The notes beneath the pieces were generated by a model. The model was given only the letters and a program-made list of their open reading frames with translations. It had not been told where the DNA came from and searched no databases. Both the position numbers and the translations under genes were made by a program. This document shows positions 33,929 to 43,477 of a stretch of DNA of 64,000 bases, in pieces. The DNA is from Lysobacterales bacterium. GTDB taxonomy: Bacteria > Pseudomonadota > Gammaproteobacteria > Xanthomonadales > Rhodanobacteraceae. The stretch is taken from NCBI GenBank assembly GCA_002632325.1, contig NSJK01000001.1, positions 124,001 through 188,000 on the forward strand, given 5' to 3'. Each line of letters starts with the position of its first letter. The stretch's first letter is position 1.

Positions 33929-34672
33929 ATGGGTTGGAATGCGGCGGTTGGCGTTCCCTTGTTGCTGGCGGGTCTGGTCGTGCTCGCATTGATTTACTGG
34001 TTTGGCCGACCGCAGCGTCCCGGGCAAGGCGAGCGGCGTCAGCAACCGCCACGCGAGCGCGATGCGACGCGCATCGAGCCGACGCTCGGCGAAGGCTTCG
34101 ACGAGCAGGGCAATGCCACGCCCGAACAAGGCGAACTCGACGTATCGTTGGGTGAGACCGGCGTCGCCGAACCCGTGGGCAGGAGTGCGCCGCCGCGATC
34201 GAGCGTGGGCGCACGGCCGCAGCAGTCGATCGAGCGCATCGTCACCTTGTACGTGGCGGCGCGTGCGGGCGATCAGCTCAATGGTGCCGATATCGTCGTC
34301 GCGGCGGAAAAGGCCGGCCTGCAATTTGGCGACATGGGCATCTTCCATCGCCTCGTGCTCGGCAAGAAGGCCGATGGCCCGGTGTTCAGCATGGCCAACA
34401 TGGTCAAGCCCGGCACCTTCGACATGGCCCGGCTCGACGCGGTGGCAACACCGGGAATCAGTCTGTTCATGACCTTGCCCGGCCCGTTGCCCGCGCTCGA
34501 TGCCTGGGAAATGATGTTGCCGACCGCGCAGCGGCTGGCCGAATTGCTTGGCGCGCAGGTGCTCGACGAAGATCGCAACGCGCTCGGCCGCCAGCGCATT
34601 GCGCATGTGCGCGATGAACTGCGCGCCTGGGATCGCGAACAGGAACGCATGCAGATTCGGCCGGGTCGGTGA
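33929..34672 (+). CDS. zipA: Cell division protein ZipA
   Basis: The product has 247 residues: an N-terminal membrane anchor at about 7-26 with the cytoplasm-facing basic stretch after it, a charged Pro/Gln-rich linker to about 95, and a ZipA_C FtsZ-binding domain at about 103-238 (GMGIFHRL-like GDMGIFHRLVLG, FSMANMVKPGTFD). ZipA tethers FtsZ rings to the membrane. The smc-zipA pair is a conserved gammaproteobacterial order, but ligA, which usually follows, is absent and recX takes its place. Confidence 0.93.
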   Translation: MGWNAAVGVPLLLAGLVVLALIYWFGRPQRPGQGERRQQPPRERDATRIEPTLGEGFDEQGNATPEQGELDVSLGETGVAEPVGRSAPPRSSVGARPQQSIERIVTLYVAARAGDQLNGADIVVAAEKAGLQFGDMGIFHRLVLGKKADGPVFSMANMVKPGTFDMARLDAVATPGISLFMTLPGPLPALDAWEMMLPTAQRLAELLGAQVLDEDRNALGRQRIAHVRDELRAWDREQERMQIRPGR

Positions 34673-34682
34673 GCGAGCGCTG

Positions 34683-35168
34683 ATGGCCCGGCGCGAGTCC
34701 CCGACGCGGCGCGACGGCAGGCAACAGGCCTTGGAATTGCTCGCACGGCGCGAACATTCCGCGCAAGAGCTCAGCGGCAAACTCACACGCAGCGGGCAGG
34801 GCAAGGCACAGGCGCAAGTCGTGGTCGACGACCTGCGCGAGAAGGGCATGCAGAGCGATGAGCGCTTTGCGCAGGCGTTGGCGCGACGACGCGCCACGCA
34901 AGGCTACGGTCCCTTGCGCATCCGCGCCGAACTCAAGACCCATGGCATCGATGCGAGCGGAATCGGCGCGGCGCTGGCTGCGCTCGAGGTCGACTGGGCC
35001 GAACAGGCCGCCGCGCAGCTGCGCCGCCACGCCGGCTCGCGGCCAGCCAGGGACGCCGCCGGACGGGCGCGCAATGCCGCCTTTCTCTTGCGCCGTGGCT
35101 TCGATGCGGCGACAGTACGCGCCGTCACGCGCGCCGGCAGCAGCGACGACGACTTCGAGTTGGATTGA
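34683..35168 (+). CDS. recX: Regulatory protein RecX
   Basis: The product has 161 residues with three-helix RecX repeats: ALELLARREHSAQELSGKL at 18-36, DERFAQALARRRATQGYGP near 59 and AAFLLRRGFDAATVRAV near the end. RecX binds RecA filaments and inhibits them. It usually sits after recA; here recA is not adjacent, so recX is separated from it. alaS follows 72 bp downstream. Confidence 0.9.
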   Translation: MARRESPTRRDGRQQALELLARREHSAQELSGKLTRSGQGKAQAQVVVDDLREKGMQSDERFAQALARRRATQGYGPLRIRAELKTHGIDASGIGAALAALEVDWAEQAAAQLRRHAGSRPARDAAGRARNAAFLLRRGFDAATVRAVTRAGSSDDDFELD

Positions 35169-35240
35169 AGGCTCGAATCGTCCGCCGCATGCTTGGCGTG
35201 CCCGTCGTTGCCACCGTCGAACTTCCCAAGCCGATTCCAG

Positions 35241-37877
35241 ATGAAAACCGCGCAAATCCGCTCCGCGTTCCTTGATTTCTTCCGCTCCAAGGGCCACACC
35301 ATCGTGCCTTCGAGCTCGCTGGTGCCAGCCAGCGATCCGACCCTGCTGTTCACCAATTCGGGCATGGTGCAGTTCAAGAACGTGTTTCTGGGCAGCGAGA
35401 AACTCAAATTCGTGCGTGCGGCCGATGTGCAGCGCTGCCTGCGCGCCGGCGGCAAGCACAACGATCTCGATTCGGTCGGCTACACCGCACGCCACCACAC
35501 CTTTTTCGAGATGCTCGGCAACTGGTCGTTCGGCGACTATTTCAAGCGCGAGGCGATCGAGTGGGCCTGGGAGTTCCTCACCGGCACGCTCCAACTCGAC
35601 AAGGATCGACTGTGGGTGACCGTCTATCACACCGACGATGAGGCGCATGCGATCTGGAAGGACGTCATCGGCGTGCCCGAGGCGCGCATCGTGCGCATCG
35701 GCGACAACAAGGGCGCGCCATTTGCCTCGGACAATTTCTGGCAGATGGCCGATACCGGACCATGCGGACCCTGCACGGAAATCTTTTACGACCATGGTGC
35801 GCACATCGCAGGCGGGCCGCCCGGTTCACCCGACGAGGATGGCGATCGCTACATCGAGATCTGGAATCTCGTGTTCATGCAGTTCGACCGCGCTGCCGAC
35901 GGCACGCTGTCGCCCTTGCCGGCGCCCTGTGTCGATACCGGCATGGGTCTGGAGCGCCTTGCCGCGGTGCTGCAGCACAAGCATTCCAACTACGAGATCG
36001 ATCTGTTCCAGCGTCTGATCGGCGAGGCCGCGCGCCTCACCGGCACCACCGACCTCGAGAACAAGTCATTGCGCGTGATCGCCGATCATATTCGCGCCTG
36101 CAGCTTCCTCATCGTCGATGGCGTGCTGCCGTCCAACGAAGGGCGCGGCTATGTCCTGCGGCGCATCATCCGCCGTGCCCTGCGGCATGGCTGGATGCTC
36201 GGCCAGAAACAGCCGTTCTTCCACGCGATGGTGCCGGCCCTGGTCGAGGTCATGGGCGCGGCCTATGCGGAGTTGCCGGAGAAGCAGGCGCTGGTCGAGA
36301 ACGCCTTGCGCAAGGAAGAGGAGCGTTTCGGCGAGACGCTCGAAAACGGCATGCGTCTGCTCGAATCGGCGCTCAAGGATGCGGGCGCGGCGCGCACGAT
36401 TCCCGGACAGATCGCGTTCACGCTCTACGACACCTACGGTTTCCCGGTCGATCTCACTGCCGACATCGCGCGCGAGCGCGGCTGGACGGTGGACATGGCC
36501 GGTTTTGAGAGCGAGATGGAGCGTCAGCGTGAACGCGCGCGCTCGGCCAGTCAGTTCGACAGCAAGGCGAGCTTGCCGGCGGAACTTGCCAGCACACTCG
36601 CGCCGACGCAGTTTCTCGGCTACCAGACCCTTTGCGCGGATGCGGCCAAGGTCGTCGCGATCGTGCGCGAGGGCAAGGCGGTCGATACGCTTGCGAGCGG
36701 CGAGACGGCGGTGATCCTGCTCGATCGCACGCCGTTCTATGCCGAATCGGGCGGGCAGGTCGGTGACCGCGGCGAACTGGTCACGAACAACGGGCGCTTC
36801 GTGGTGTCCGACACGATCAAGCTCGGCGGCGTCTTCCATGCCCATCTGGGCTGCTGGAGCGGTGCGCCCTTGAAGCTGGGCGCCGCGCTCGCGGCACAGG
36901 TCGATCGCTCGCGCCGGCAGGCCACCGTGCTCAACCATTCGGCCACGCATCTGCTGCACGCGGCCTTGCGTGAGGTTCTGGGCACGCACGTGCAGCAGAA
37001 GGGCTCGCTGGTTGCGCCGGATCGATTGCGTTTCGATTTCGCGCATTTCCAGCCGGTCGGTGCCGAGGAATTGCGCCGCATCGAGGACATCGTCAATGCG
37101 CAAATCCGCGGCAATGCGGTCGCGGAAACGCACGAGATGGCCTATCAGGCAGCGCTCGACTTCGGGGCGATTGCGCTGTTCGGCGAAAAGTATGGCGACG
37201 AAGTCCGTGTGCTCAAGATGGGAGACTTTTCGACCGAGCTGTGCGGCGGCACGCACGTGTCGCGCACCGGCGACATTGGACTGTTCAAGATCATCGCCGA
37301 AAGCGGCGTTGCCGCGGGCGTGCGCCGGATCGAGGCGGTTACCGGTGCGGCGGCCAATGCCTTCGTGGTCGACGAAGAGGCGCGTCTCGACAAGATCGGC
37401 GAAATGCTCTCGGGCCACGGCGACGAACTCGTCGAGAAACTGCGGCAGCTGTTCGAGCGCCAAAAGAAGCTGGAGCGGGAGCTGGAGTCGTTCAAGGCGA
37501 AAGCGGCCAGCTCGGCAAGCCACGATCTGGCCGCTGCGGCGCGGCGGATCGGCGACATTGCCGTGGTCGCTGCCCGGGTCGATGGGCTCGATGCCAAGGC
37601 GCTGCGCGAAGGCGTCGACGTGCTCAAGCAGAAGCTCGGCGACTGCGTGGTGCTGCTCGCCGCCGGCGCAGATGGCAAGGCGGCGCTGATCGGCGGCGTG
37701 CAGGGCGCCGCGCTGGCGCGGGTCAAGGCCGGCGAGGTGGTCGCGCATGTGGCCGCGCAGATCGGCGGCAAGGGTGGCGGCCGGGCCGACATGGCGCAGG
37801 GTGGCGGGGTGGACTCTCCCGCGCTCGATGAAGCGCTCGCCAAGCTGTTTGACTGGCTGGAATCCAAATTGTCGTAA
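35241..37877 (+). CDS. alaS: Alanyl-tRNA synthetase
   Basis: The product has 878 residues, the usual length. It is a class II synthetase with [20 protein letters not shown] at the start, the editing-domain zinc motifs HSATHLLH near residue 566 and [13 protein letters not shown] near 668, and a C-terminal dimer/C-Ala domain. It charges tRNA-Ala and removes mis-charged Ser and Gly. ATG 35241 is preferred over 35193 because family similarity begins at [10 protein letters not shown]. csrA follows, as in most gammaproteobacteria. Confidence 0.97.
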   Translation: MKTAQIRSAFLDFFRSKGHTIVPSSSLVPASDPTLLFTNSGMVQFKNVFLGSEKLKFVRAADVQRCLRAGGKHNDLDSVGYTARHHTFFEMLGNWSFGDYFKREAIEWAWEFLTGTLQLDKDRLWVTVYHTDDEAHAIWKDVIGVPEARIVRIGDNKGAPFASDNFWQMADTGPCGPCTEIFYDHGAHIAGGPPGSPDEDGDRYIEIWNLVFMQFDRAADGTLSPLPAPCVDTGMGLERLAAVLQHKHSNYEIDLFQRLIGEAARLTGTTDLENKSLRVIADHIRACSFLIVDGVLPSNEGRGYVLRRIIRRALRHGWMLGQKQPFFHAMVPALVEVMGAAYAELPEKQALVENALRKEEERFGETLENGMRLLESALKDAGAARTIPGQIAFTLYDTYGFPVDLTADIARERGWTVDMAGFESEMERQRERARSASQFDSKASLPAELASTLAPTQFLGYQTLCADAAKVVAIVREGKAVDTLASGETAVILLDRTPFYAESGGQVGDRGELVTNNGRFVVSDTIKLGGVFHAHLGCWSGAPLKLGAALAAQVDRSRRQATVLNHSATHLLHAALREVLGTHVQQKGSLVAPDRLRFDFAHFQPVGAEELRRIEDIVNAQIRGNAVAETHEMAYQAALDFGAIALFGEKYGDEVRVLKMGDFSTELCGGTHVSRTGDIGLFKIIAESGVAAGVRRIEAVTGAAANAFVVDEEARLDKIGEMLSGHGDELVEKLRQLFERQKKLERELESFKAKAASSASHDLAAAARRIGDIAVVAARVDGLDAKALREGVDVLKQKLGDCVVLLAAGADGKAALIGGVQGAALARVKAGEVVAHVAAQIGGKGGGRADMAQGGGVDSPALDEALAKLFDWLESKLS

Positions 37878-37916
37878 GGATTCCCCCGCCGCGGCCTTGG
37901 CAATGACTCGTGTTCA

Positions 37917-37945
37917 TTGCGCAGGGGTATGGCCTTGGTTAGTAT
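37917..37945 (+). promoter_or_regulatory. Sigma-70-like promoter of csrA
   Basis: TTGCGC (37917-37922) and TAGTAT (37940-37945) are separated by exactly 17 bp in the 246-bp gap between alaS and csrA, about 180 bp before the csrA start. The long leader would leave room for post-transcriptional control. Confidence 0.6.
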
Positions 37946-38123
37946 CGCCGCACAGTAACGAATGTTCGGTTGGCACCGCGTCAAGCGTCGCGCATGTGGC
38001 GACACGCATCACTCCACTCTGGCGGTCTGCGCCCCTGCTTGATCGGCACACAGAGGCCGGCGGCAATCAAGGTGATCCCGCTGCGCAGATGACGTTGGAG
38101 CAAACCGAGGCAAGGAGATCCAA

Positions 38124-38336
38124 ATGCTTATCTTGACTCGCCGCGTTGGCGAGACGTTGATGATCGGTGACGAGGTGACCGTCACTGTTCTGGGTGTCAA
38201 GGGGAACCAGGTGCGCATCGGTATCAACGCACCCAAGGACGTGGCCGTGCATCGCGAAGAGATCTACCAGCGGATCAAGCGCGAGCTTGCTCCGGGTGAG
38301 CATCCAGGCGGCATCGAAGGCAAGGAATCTGCCTGA
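38124..38336 (+). CDS. csrA: Carbon storage regulator CsrA
   Basis: The product has 70 residues with the canonical CsrA start [18 protein letters not shown] and the RNA-binding residues of [19 protein letters not shown] (Arg44 included). CsrA dimers bind GGA motifs in mRNA leaders and repress or stabilise them. Its own ribosome site AAGGAGA contains a GGA, which allows self-control. The C-terminal ten residues are a variable tail. A tRNA-Ser gene follows. Confidence 0.98.
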   Translation: MLILTRRVGETLMIGDEVTVTVLGVKGNQVRIGINAPKDVAVHREEIYQRIKRELAPGEHPGGIEGKESA

Positions 38337-38339
38337 TCT

Positions 38340-38368
38340 TTGACCCAGCGCTGCTTCGACGGTATCCT
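38340..38368 (+). promoter_or_regulatory. Promoter of the tRNA-Ser gene
   Basis: TTGACC (38340-38345) and TATCCT (38363-38368) are spaced by 17 bp and lie 57 bp before the tRNA-Ser 5' end. The spacing and the near-consensus -35 suit a stable-RNA promoter. Confidence 0.6.
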
Positions 38369-38424
38369 CCGCAGCCCGTTACGGCGGGCGGTGCGGCCGT
38401 CGTGTTGCATCGGCAAGCGATAAC

Positions 38425-38517
38425 GGAGAGATGCCCGAGAGGCCGAAGGGGCTCCCCTGCTAAGGGAGTATAGGGTCAAAAGCTCTATCGAGGGTTCGAA
38501 TCCCTCTCTCTCCGCCA
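38425..38517 (+). tRNA. tRNA-Ser (GCU)
   Basis: A 93-nt gene with encoded CCA and a long variable arm. The anticodon stem CTCCC/GGGAG encloses the loop CTGCTAA, with anticodon GCT at 38459-38461. The acceptor GGAGAGA pairs with TCTCTCC. Confidence 0.96.
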
Positions 38518-38704
38518 TTGTCGCTGCTGACCATCGTCGTCGTGCATGCGGCATCGATGCGACAGACGCGCAAGCAAAGTGCGCGTTGAAGGAAAAGGTT
38601 GACGCGCGATGATGCAATCAGAATAATCGCGCGCCTTCATCGAAGCGGATCGACGAAGTCGGTGAGGCCGGCATCGATGTTTCGTTTCAAGATCGCAAAA
38701 AATT

Positions 38705-38781
38705 GCGCCCGTAGCTCAGCTGGATAGAGCACCAGGCTACGAACTTGGGGGTCGGGAGTTCGAATCTCTCCGGGCGCGCCA
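38705..38781 (+). tRNA. tRNA-Arg (ACG)
   Basis: A 77-nt gene with encoded CCA; acceptor GCGCCCG / CGGGCGC. The anticodon loop CTACGAA gives anticodon ACG, whose A34 is normally edited to inosine to read CGU/CGC/CGA. Confidence 0.96.
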
Positions 38782-38792
38782 TTGAACACGAG

Positions 38793-38813
38793 GGGTGCTT
38801 CGGCACCCTTTTT
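38793..38813 (+). terminator. Intrinsic terminator after tRNA-Arg (ACG)
   Basis: Stem GGGTGC / GCACCC with a TTCG tetraloop is followed by five T residues, 11 bp after the tRNA 3' end. Confidence 0.9.
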
Positions 38814-38925
38814 GTTGCGGTTTGGAATGAATCGATGCTGGCTTGGGTCGATTGACGTTGTCGGCGGTGGTTCGTACCATTGCGGGCTGTTTGTACGCAC
38901 GAAGTTGCGCGGTAGATCGGCATGC

Positions 38926-39002
38926 CGGGGTATAGCGCAGTCTGGTAGCGCGCCTGCTTTGGGAGCAGGATGTCGGGGGTTCAAATCCCTCTACCCCGAC
39001 CA
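38926..39002 (+). tRNA. tRNA-Pro (UGG)
   Basis: A 77-nt gene with encoded CCA; acceptor CGGGGTA / TACCCCG. The anticodon stem CCTGC/GCAGG encloses TTTGGGA with anticodon TGG. Confidence 0.96.
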
Positions 39003-39058
39003 ACCTTGCCGAGCGCTGCGGTGGCGATGTGCGTATGGGACATCGAGTGGCTGAAGAT

Positions 39059-39135
39059 GCGCCCGTAGCTCAACTGGATAGAGCATCGGCCTTCTAAGCC
39101 GACGGTTGCAGGTTCGAGTCCTGTCGGGCGCGCCA
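39059..39135 (+). tRNA. tRNA-Arg (UCU)
   Basis: A 77-nt gene with encoded CCA; acceptor GCGCCCG / CGGGCGC. The anticodon stem TCGGC/GCCGA encloses CTTCTAA with anticodon TCT, reading AGA/AGG. Confidence 0.96.
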
Positions 39136-39186
39136 ACAGAATGATGCGGGCGTTGCGTGACGGTGAGTGAGGTTGCGGAGATCTTT

Positions 39187-39522
39187 GGTCGCATGCCGCC
39201 CTCAGGCGGAATGCGGGTGAGGCAGGAAGCCGAACGGAGAACCCTGCAGGGATGCACGCAAGTCCATCCGTTTTGTTGATGGTGGGCGTAGCTCAGTTGG
39301 TCGCATGCCGCCCTCAGGCGGAATGCGGGTGAGGCAGGAAGCCGAACGGAGAACCCTGCAGGGATGCACGCAAGTCCATCCGTTTTGTTGATGGTGGGCG
39401 TAGCTCAGTTGGTCGCATGCCGCCCTCAGGCGGAATGCGGGTGAGGCAGGAAGCCGAACGGAGAACCCTGCAGGGATGCACGCAAGTCCATCCGTTTTGT
39501 TGATGGTGGGCGTAGCTCAGTT
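39187..39522 (+). repeat. Three identical 112-bp tandem units carrying the tRNA-His 5' end
   Basis: Units start at 39187, 39299 and 39411 and are identical base for base. Each ends with the first 17 nt of tRNA-His (GTGGGCGTAGCTCAGTT); with the following GGT, two orphan 20-nt 5' pieces result (39282-39301, 39394-39413), while the third copy continues into the intact gene. TTGGT occurs at the left edge (39185-39189), at each internal junction and at the right edge (39521-39525), so duplication through 5-bp microhomology is likely. Each unit also holds hairpins CCGCC-ctca-GGCGG and CCCTGCAGGG. The E. coli tyrT locus has a comparable repeat anchored on a tRNA end. Confidence 0.95.
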
Positions 39523-39582
39523 GGTTAGAGTACTGGATTGTGATTCCAGTGGTCGTGGGTTCAAATCCCATCGCCCACCCCA
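39506..39582 (+). tRNA. tRNA-His (GUG)
   Basis: A 77-nt gene with encoded CCA; acceptor GTGGGCG / CGCCCAC. The anticodon loop TTGTGAT gives GTG. The base before it (39505) is G and can pair with discriminator C39579, the G-1 typical of tRNA-His. Its 5' end is the last copy of the 112-bp repeat, so its upstream processing and promoter context is duplicated. Confidence 0.96.
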
Positions 39583-39609
39583 TTTTCGTTACAATTGATC
39601 TTTTCATGT

Positions 39610-39685
39610 GGGCCGTTAGCTCAGTTGGTAGAGCAGGAGACTCTTAATCTCTTGGTCCTAGGTTCGAGTCCTAGACGGCCCACCA
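39610..39685 (+). tRNA. tRNA-Lys (CUU)
   Basis: A 76-nt gene with encoded CCA; acceptor GGGCCGT / ACGGCCC. The anticodon loop CTCTTAA gives CTT. It lies 27 bp after tRNA-His. Confidence 0.95.
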
Positions 39686-39746
39686 TTTTCCTGACGCTGC
39701 GTACCGGTGCTTTGTGGACGGGGTGCAGGCGGCAGAGTCCGATCGG

Positions 39747-39831
39747 GCGAAAGTGGCGAAACTGGTAGACGCACCAGATTTAGGTTCTGGCGGGGCAACC
39801 CGTGAGAGTTCGAGTCTCTCCTTTCGCACCA
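39747..39831 (+). tRNA. tRNA-Leu (UAG)
   Basis: An 85-nt gene with a long variable arm and encoded CCA; acceptor GCGAAAG / CTTTCGC. The anticodon stem CCAGA/TCTGG encloses TTTAGGT with anticodon TAG. It lies just before tig, a common order in this lineage. Confidence 0.96.
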
Positions 39832-39922
39832 CTGTTCTCCTGCGTGCTCTTGTCGCTGCGACCGCTCCGGCCGGCCCGGAACGCTGTCGTCCTTGCTGAA
39901 CGAAGTACGCCCAGAGGACAAC

Positions 39923-41200
39923 ATGCAAGTCTCGATCGAAAATTTCGGCTCGCTTGGCCGCAAGCTCACCGTCCGTCTCCCTGCGCAGCGTCTCGAAGAT
40001 CGCGTGCGCTCGCGCCTGACCGAGTTGAGCCGCACCGCGCGCATTAAGGGATTCCGCCCCGGCAAGGTGCCAGCCAAGGTGATCGAGCAGCGTTTTGGCG
40101 GCCAGGTCCGCAACGAGGCGCTTTCGGACATGATCGGATCGAGCTTCCAGGAAGCGATCACGCAGGAAAAGCTGCGTCCGGCGATGCAGCCGTCGATCGC
40201 GACCACCGGTCGCCCCGAGAACGGCGAGATCGAATACACCGCCACCTTCGAAGTGCTGCCTGAAATCGGCAAGCTCGATGTCGCCGCGCTCGAGATCGTC
40301 AAGCCGGTGGCGAGCGTGACCGATGCCGACATCGACCAGATGATCGAGACCTTGCGCCTGCAGCGTCGTACCTGGGCCCAGGTCGAGCGTGCCGCGCGCG
40401 AGGGCGACATGGTGCTGTTCGAATACAGCGCGCAAGGCGAGGGTTTCCGTCATCCCGAGAGCGGCATGGATCGGGTGGGCGCGATTCTCGGTTCGGGCGC
40501 CTATTCGCGCGACCTCGAAGACAAGATCGTGGGTCGCAGCAGTGGTGATACCTTCAAGGCGCACATCGATTTCCCGTCGACCGCGCGGACTCCGATCCTG
40601 GCTGGCAAGAGCGCCGATGTCGAAGTGCATCTGGTGCGCGTGCAGGAAGCAGCCTTGCCGGCGATCGATGATGCCTTCGTGGCGAGTTTCGGCGTCAAGG
40701 AAGGCGGCATGCAGCGCTTCCGCGAAGACGTTCGCGCCAACCTCGAACGCGAACTCAAGGGCGTGTTGATGTCGCGCCTGAAGGCCGATGCGCTCGACAA
40801 GCTGGTGGCGGCGCACCCGGAGCTGGAAATTCCGCAGGGCCTCGTCGAGGCCGAAGCGCGTCAGCTTGCGCAGCAAGCCGGTGCGCAGACCGCGGAAGCG
40901 GTGGCGGACTATCACGGTGTCGCACGGCGCCGCGTCGGCGCGGGGCTCCTGATTGCCGAATTGGCCAAGCAGAACCAGATTCGTCTCGAAGCGCAGCGCG
41001 TGCGCGAGGCGTTGGCGATGATCGCCTCGACCTACGAGGAGCCGCAGCAGGTCGTTGAACTGTATTCGCGCGACCCCCAGTTGATGAGTGCGTTGCAGAA
41101 TCGCGTGATGGAGGATCAGGTCGTGGAATGGCTGGCCGAACACGCCAAGTGCAACGAACAATCATTGAGCTTCAACGACGTCATGCGGCCCGGCGCCTGA
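39923..41200 (+). CDS. tig: Trigger factor
   Basis: The product has 425 residues: an N-terminal ribosome-binding domain with the GFRPGKVP signature at about 43-50, a PPIase (FKBP-like) domain at about 150-240 and a C-terminal chaperone domain. It binds nascent chains at the ribosome exit. The start is ATG 39923, where [14 protein letters not shown] matches the family; GAGGA lies before it. It heads the tig-clpP-clpX-lon-hupB block. Confidence 0.97.
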   Translation: MQVSIENFGSLGRKLTVRLPAQRLEDRVRSRLTELSRTARIKGFRPGKVPAKVIEQRFGGQVRNEALSDMIGSSFQEAITQEKLRPAMQPSIATTGRPENGEIEYTATFEVLPEIGKLDVAALEIVKPVASVTDADIDQMIETLRLQRRTWAQVERAAREGDMVLFEYSAQGEGFRHPESGMDRVGAILGSGAYSRDLEDKIVGRSSGDTFKAHIDFPSTARTPILAGKSADVEVHLVRVQEAALPAIDDAFVASFGVKEGGMQRFREDVRANLERELKGVLMSRLKADALDKLVAAHPELEIPQGLVEAEARQLAQQAGAQTAEAVADYHGVARRRVGAGLLIAELAKQNQIRLEAQRVREALAMIASTYEEPQQVVELYSRDPQLMSALQNRVMEDQVVEWLAEHAKCNEQSLSFNDVMRPGA

Positions 41201-41226
41201 GCGCGATCGGGACCCGGGAGAAAACC

Positions 41227-41862
41227 ATGTCCAGCCTGATCACGCCCGCGACCAGCCTCAATCTCGTGCCGATGGTGGTCGAACAGACCTCGCGCGGCGA
41301 GCGTGCCTACGACATCTACTCGCGCCTGCTGAAGGAACGGGTGGTGTTTTGCGTCGGCCCGATCGACGACTACATGGCCAACGTGATCGTCGCCCAATTG
41401 CTGTTCCTAGAGTCGGAAAACCCGGACAAGGACATCAATCTCTACATCAACAGTCCCGGCGGCGTCGTCACCGCCGGTCTGGCGATCTACGACACCATGC
41501 AGTACATCCGCTGCGATGTCAGCACGATGTGCATCGGCCAGGCGGCCAGTGCCGCATCGTTGCTGCTGATGGCGGGCGCCAAGGGCAAGCGCTACGCGCT
41601 GCCCAATTCGCGGGTGATGATTCACCAGCCTTCGGGCGGCGCGCAGGGTCAGGCCACCGACATCGAAATCCAGGCCCGCGAGATTCTCTACCTGCGCAGC
41701 CGGCTCAATGACATCTATGTCAAGCACACCGGCCAGCCGATCGAACAGATCGAGCGCGACATGGAGCGCGACCGTTTCATGAGCGGAGAGGCTGCCAAGG
41801 CCTACGGCCTCATCGACGCCGTGCTCGATCGACGTCCGGCGGAAGCCGCGCCGGCCGCCTAA
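41227..41862 (+). CDS. clpP: ATP-dependent Clp protease proteolytic subunit
   Basis: The product has 211 residues. Ser108 in GQAAS and His133 in [10 protein letters not shown] are the catalytic pair, and the Asp comes from the [10 protein letters not shown] segment. The N-terminal propeptide (about 15 residues) resembles that of E. coli ClpP. It forms a tetradecameric chamber fed by ClpX or ClpA. GGGAG precedes ATG 41227. It is 26 bp after tig. Confidence 0.97.
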   Translation: MSSLITPATSLNLVPMVVEQTSRGERAYDIYSRLLKERVVFCVGPIDDYMANVIVAQLLFLESENPDKDINLYINSPGGVVTAGLAIYDTMQYIRCDVSTMCIGQAASAASLLLMAGAKGKRYALPNSRVMIHQPSGGAQGQATDIEIQAREILYLRSRLNDIYVKHTGQPIEQIERDMERDRFMSGEAAKAYGLIDAVLDRRPAEAAPAA

Positions 41863-41966
41863 GCGATTGATTCGGCGTTTGTAATCCCTTGCAGGCGCGG
41901 GCCCGGGGCGGCTCGCGCGCTGTGCTATCCTGCGCCCGCATTTGCGACAAGTTCCAGAGGCAACGC

Positions 41967-43244
41967 ATGACCGAAGACCGGCAAGGCCGAGCGGGCGAAA
42001 GCGGCAAGATCCTGTACTGCTCGTTCTGCGGCAAGAGCCAGCATGAAGTCCGCAAGCTGATCGCGGGCCCGTCGGTGTTCATCTGCGATGAATGCGTCGA
42101 ACTTTGTAACGACATCATCCGCGAGGAACTCGAGGAAAAGGCCTCGACTTCGCGCAGCGACCTGCCCAAGCCGGCCGAGATCCTCGATGTCCTCGACCAA
42201 TACGTGGTCGGGCAGGCGCGCGCCAAGAAGGTGCTCGCGGTCGCCGTCTACAACCACTACAAGCGACTCGAATCGCGCAGCCGCAGCGACGACGTCGAAC
42301 TCGCCAAGTCGAACATCCTCTTGGTCGGTCCGACCGGTTCCGGCAAGACCCTGCTTGCAGACACGCTCGCGCGCCTGCTCAACGTGCCGTTCACGATTGC
42401 CGACGCGACCACGCTGACCGAAGCCGGTTACGTCGGTGAAGATGTCGAAAACATCATCCAGAAGCTGCTGCAGAAGTGCGACTACGACGTCGACAAGGCG
42501 CAGAGCGGCATCGTCTACATCGACGAGATCGACAAGATCTCGCGCAAGAGCGAGAACCCCTCGATCACGCGCGACGTGTCGGGCGAGGGCGTGCAACAGG
42601 CGCTGCTCAAGCTCATCGAGGGCACCATCGCCTCGGTGCCGCCGCAGGGCGGACGCAAGCATCCGCAGCAGGAGTTCCTGCAGGTCGACACCAAGAACGT
42701 GCTGTTCATCGTCGGTGGCGCGTTTGCCGGACTCGAAAAGATCATCCAGCAGCGTTCCGAAGCAACCGGCATCGGCTTCAATGCTGAAGTGCGCAGCAAG
42801 GATCGCCAATCCGATGCCGTCAAGCTGCTTGCCGACGTGCAGCCCGAGGACCTGGTCAAGTTCGGACTGATTCCCGAGTTGGTCGGCCGCCTGCCGGTGG
42901 TGGCCACGCTCGAGGAACTCGACGAGCCGGCTCTGGTGAAGATTCTCACCGAGCCCAAGAACGCGATCACCAAGCAGTACAAGAAGCTGTTCGAGATGGA
43001 AGGTGCGGAGCTGGAGTTCCGCCCCGACGCGCTGACCGCGATCGCGCGCAAGGCGATCAAGCGCAAGACCGGTGCGCGCGGCCTGCGCACGATTCTCGAG
43101 CAGGTGCTGCTCGATACCATGTTCAACCTGCCTTCGCTCGAACACGTGAGCAAGGTCGTGGTCGACGAAGCCGTGATCAATGGTCAGGCCGAGCCCTACC
43201 TGATCTACCGCGGCAACATGCAGACCCGCGCCGCTTCCGAGTGA
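41967..43244 (+). CDS. clpX: ATP-dependent Clp protease ATPase subunit ClpX
   Basis: The product has 425 residues. The N-terminal zinc-binding domain has Cys18, Cys21, Cys40 and Cys43. Walker A GPTGSGKT is near residue 117, and the pore loop GYVGEDVE near 150. It unfolds tagged proteins (for example ssrA-tagged ones) for ClpP. The start is ATG 41967 with an AGAGG ribosome site. TGC-TATCCT at 41923-41931 is a possible extended -10, so clpX may have its own promoter as well as read-through from clpP. Confidence 0.97.
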   Translation: MTEDRQGRAGESGKILYCSFCGKSQHEVRKLIAGPSVFICDECVELCNDIIREELEEKASTSRSDLPKPAEILDVLDQYVVGQARAKKVLAVAVYNHYKRLESRSRSDDVELAKSNILLVGPTGSGKTLLADTLARLLNVPFTIADATTLTEAGYVGEDVENIIQKLLQKCDYDVDKAQSGIVYIDEIDKISRKSENPSITRDVSGEGVQQALLKLIEGTIASVPPQGGRKHPQQEFLQVDTKNVLFIVGGAFAGLEKIIQQRSEATGIGFNAEVRSKDRQSDAVKLLADVQPEDLVKFGLIPELVGRLPVVATLEELDEPALVKILTEPKNAITKQYKKLFEMEGAELEFRPDALTAIARKAIKRKTGARGLRTILEQVLLDTMFNLPSLEHVSKVVVDEAVINGQAEPYLIYRGNMQTRAASE

Positions 43245-43380
43245 GGACGACTGGCGTCAGTGCGCGTGTGCCGGGCACCGCGCACATGCGCGGGCTCGGT
43301 TGAGCCGAACAGCGATTGGGGACTTGTGGTCCCCGCTCCCTCTTGCCGCGCCATTCCTGCCCGTTGCGACGATGCGCGGG

Positions 43381-43409
43381 CTTGCAAAGCTCGTGACGAA
43401 TCCTCACTT
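43381..43409 (+). promoter_or_regulatory. Possible sigma-32 promoter of lon
   Basis: CTTGCAA (43381-43387), a 14-bp spacer and CCTCACTT (43402-43409) match the heat-shock consensus CTTGAAA / CCCCATNT at 6 of 7 and 5 of 7 defined positions. lon is a heat-shock gene in other proteobacteria. It is 69 bp before the lon start. Confidence 0.35.
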
Positions 43410-43477
43410 GACGAATTCCCATGGTGGCGACAGGCTGGCCCTGCCGTCGATGATGTCTTACGGAGTCCTTTGCGCAG

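Noticed and set aside
39187..39522. CRISPR array
   Set aside because: The units are contiguous identical 112-bp copies without variable spacers, and no cas gene is near.
38991..39607. Minus-strand ORFs across the tRNA-His repeats
   Set aside because: They run through tRNA genes and repeated units; the shared peptide is the translated repeat, not a protein.
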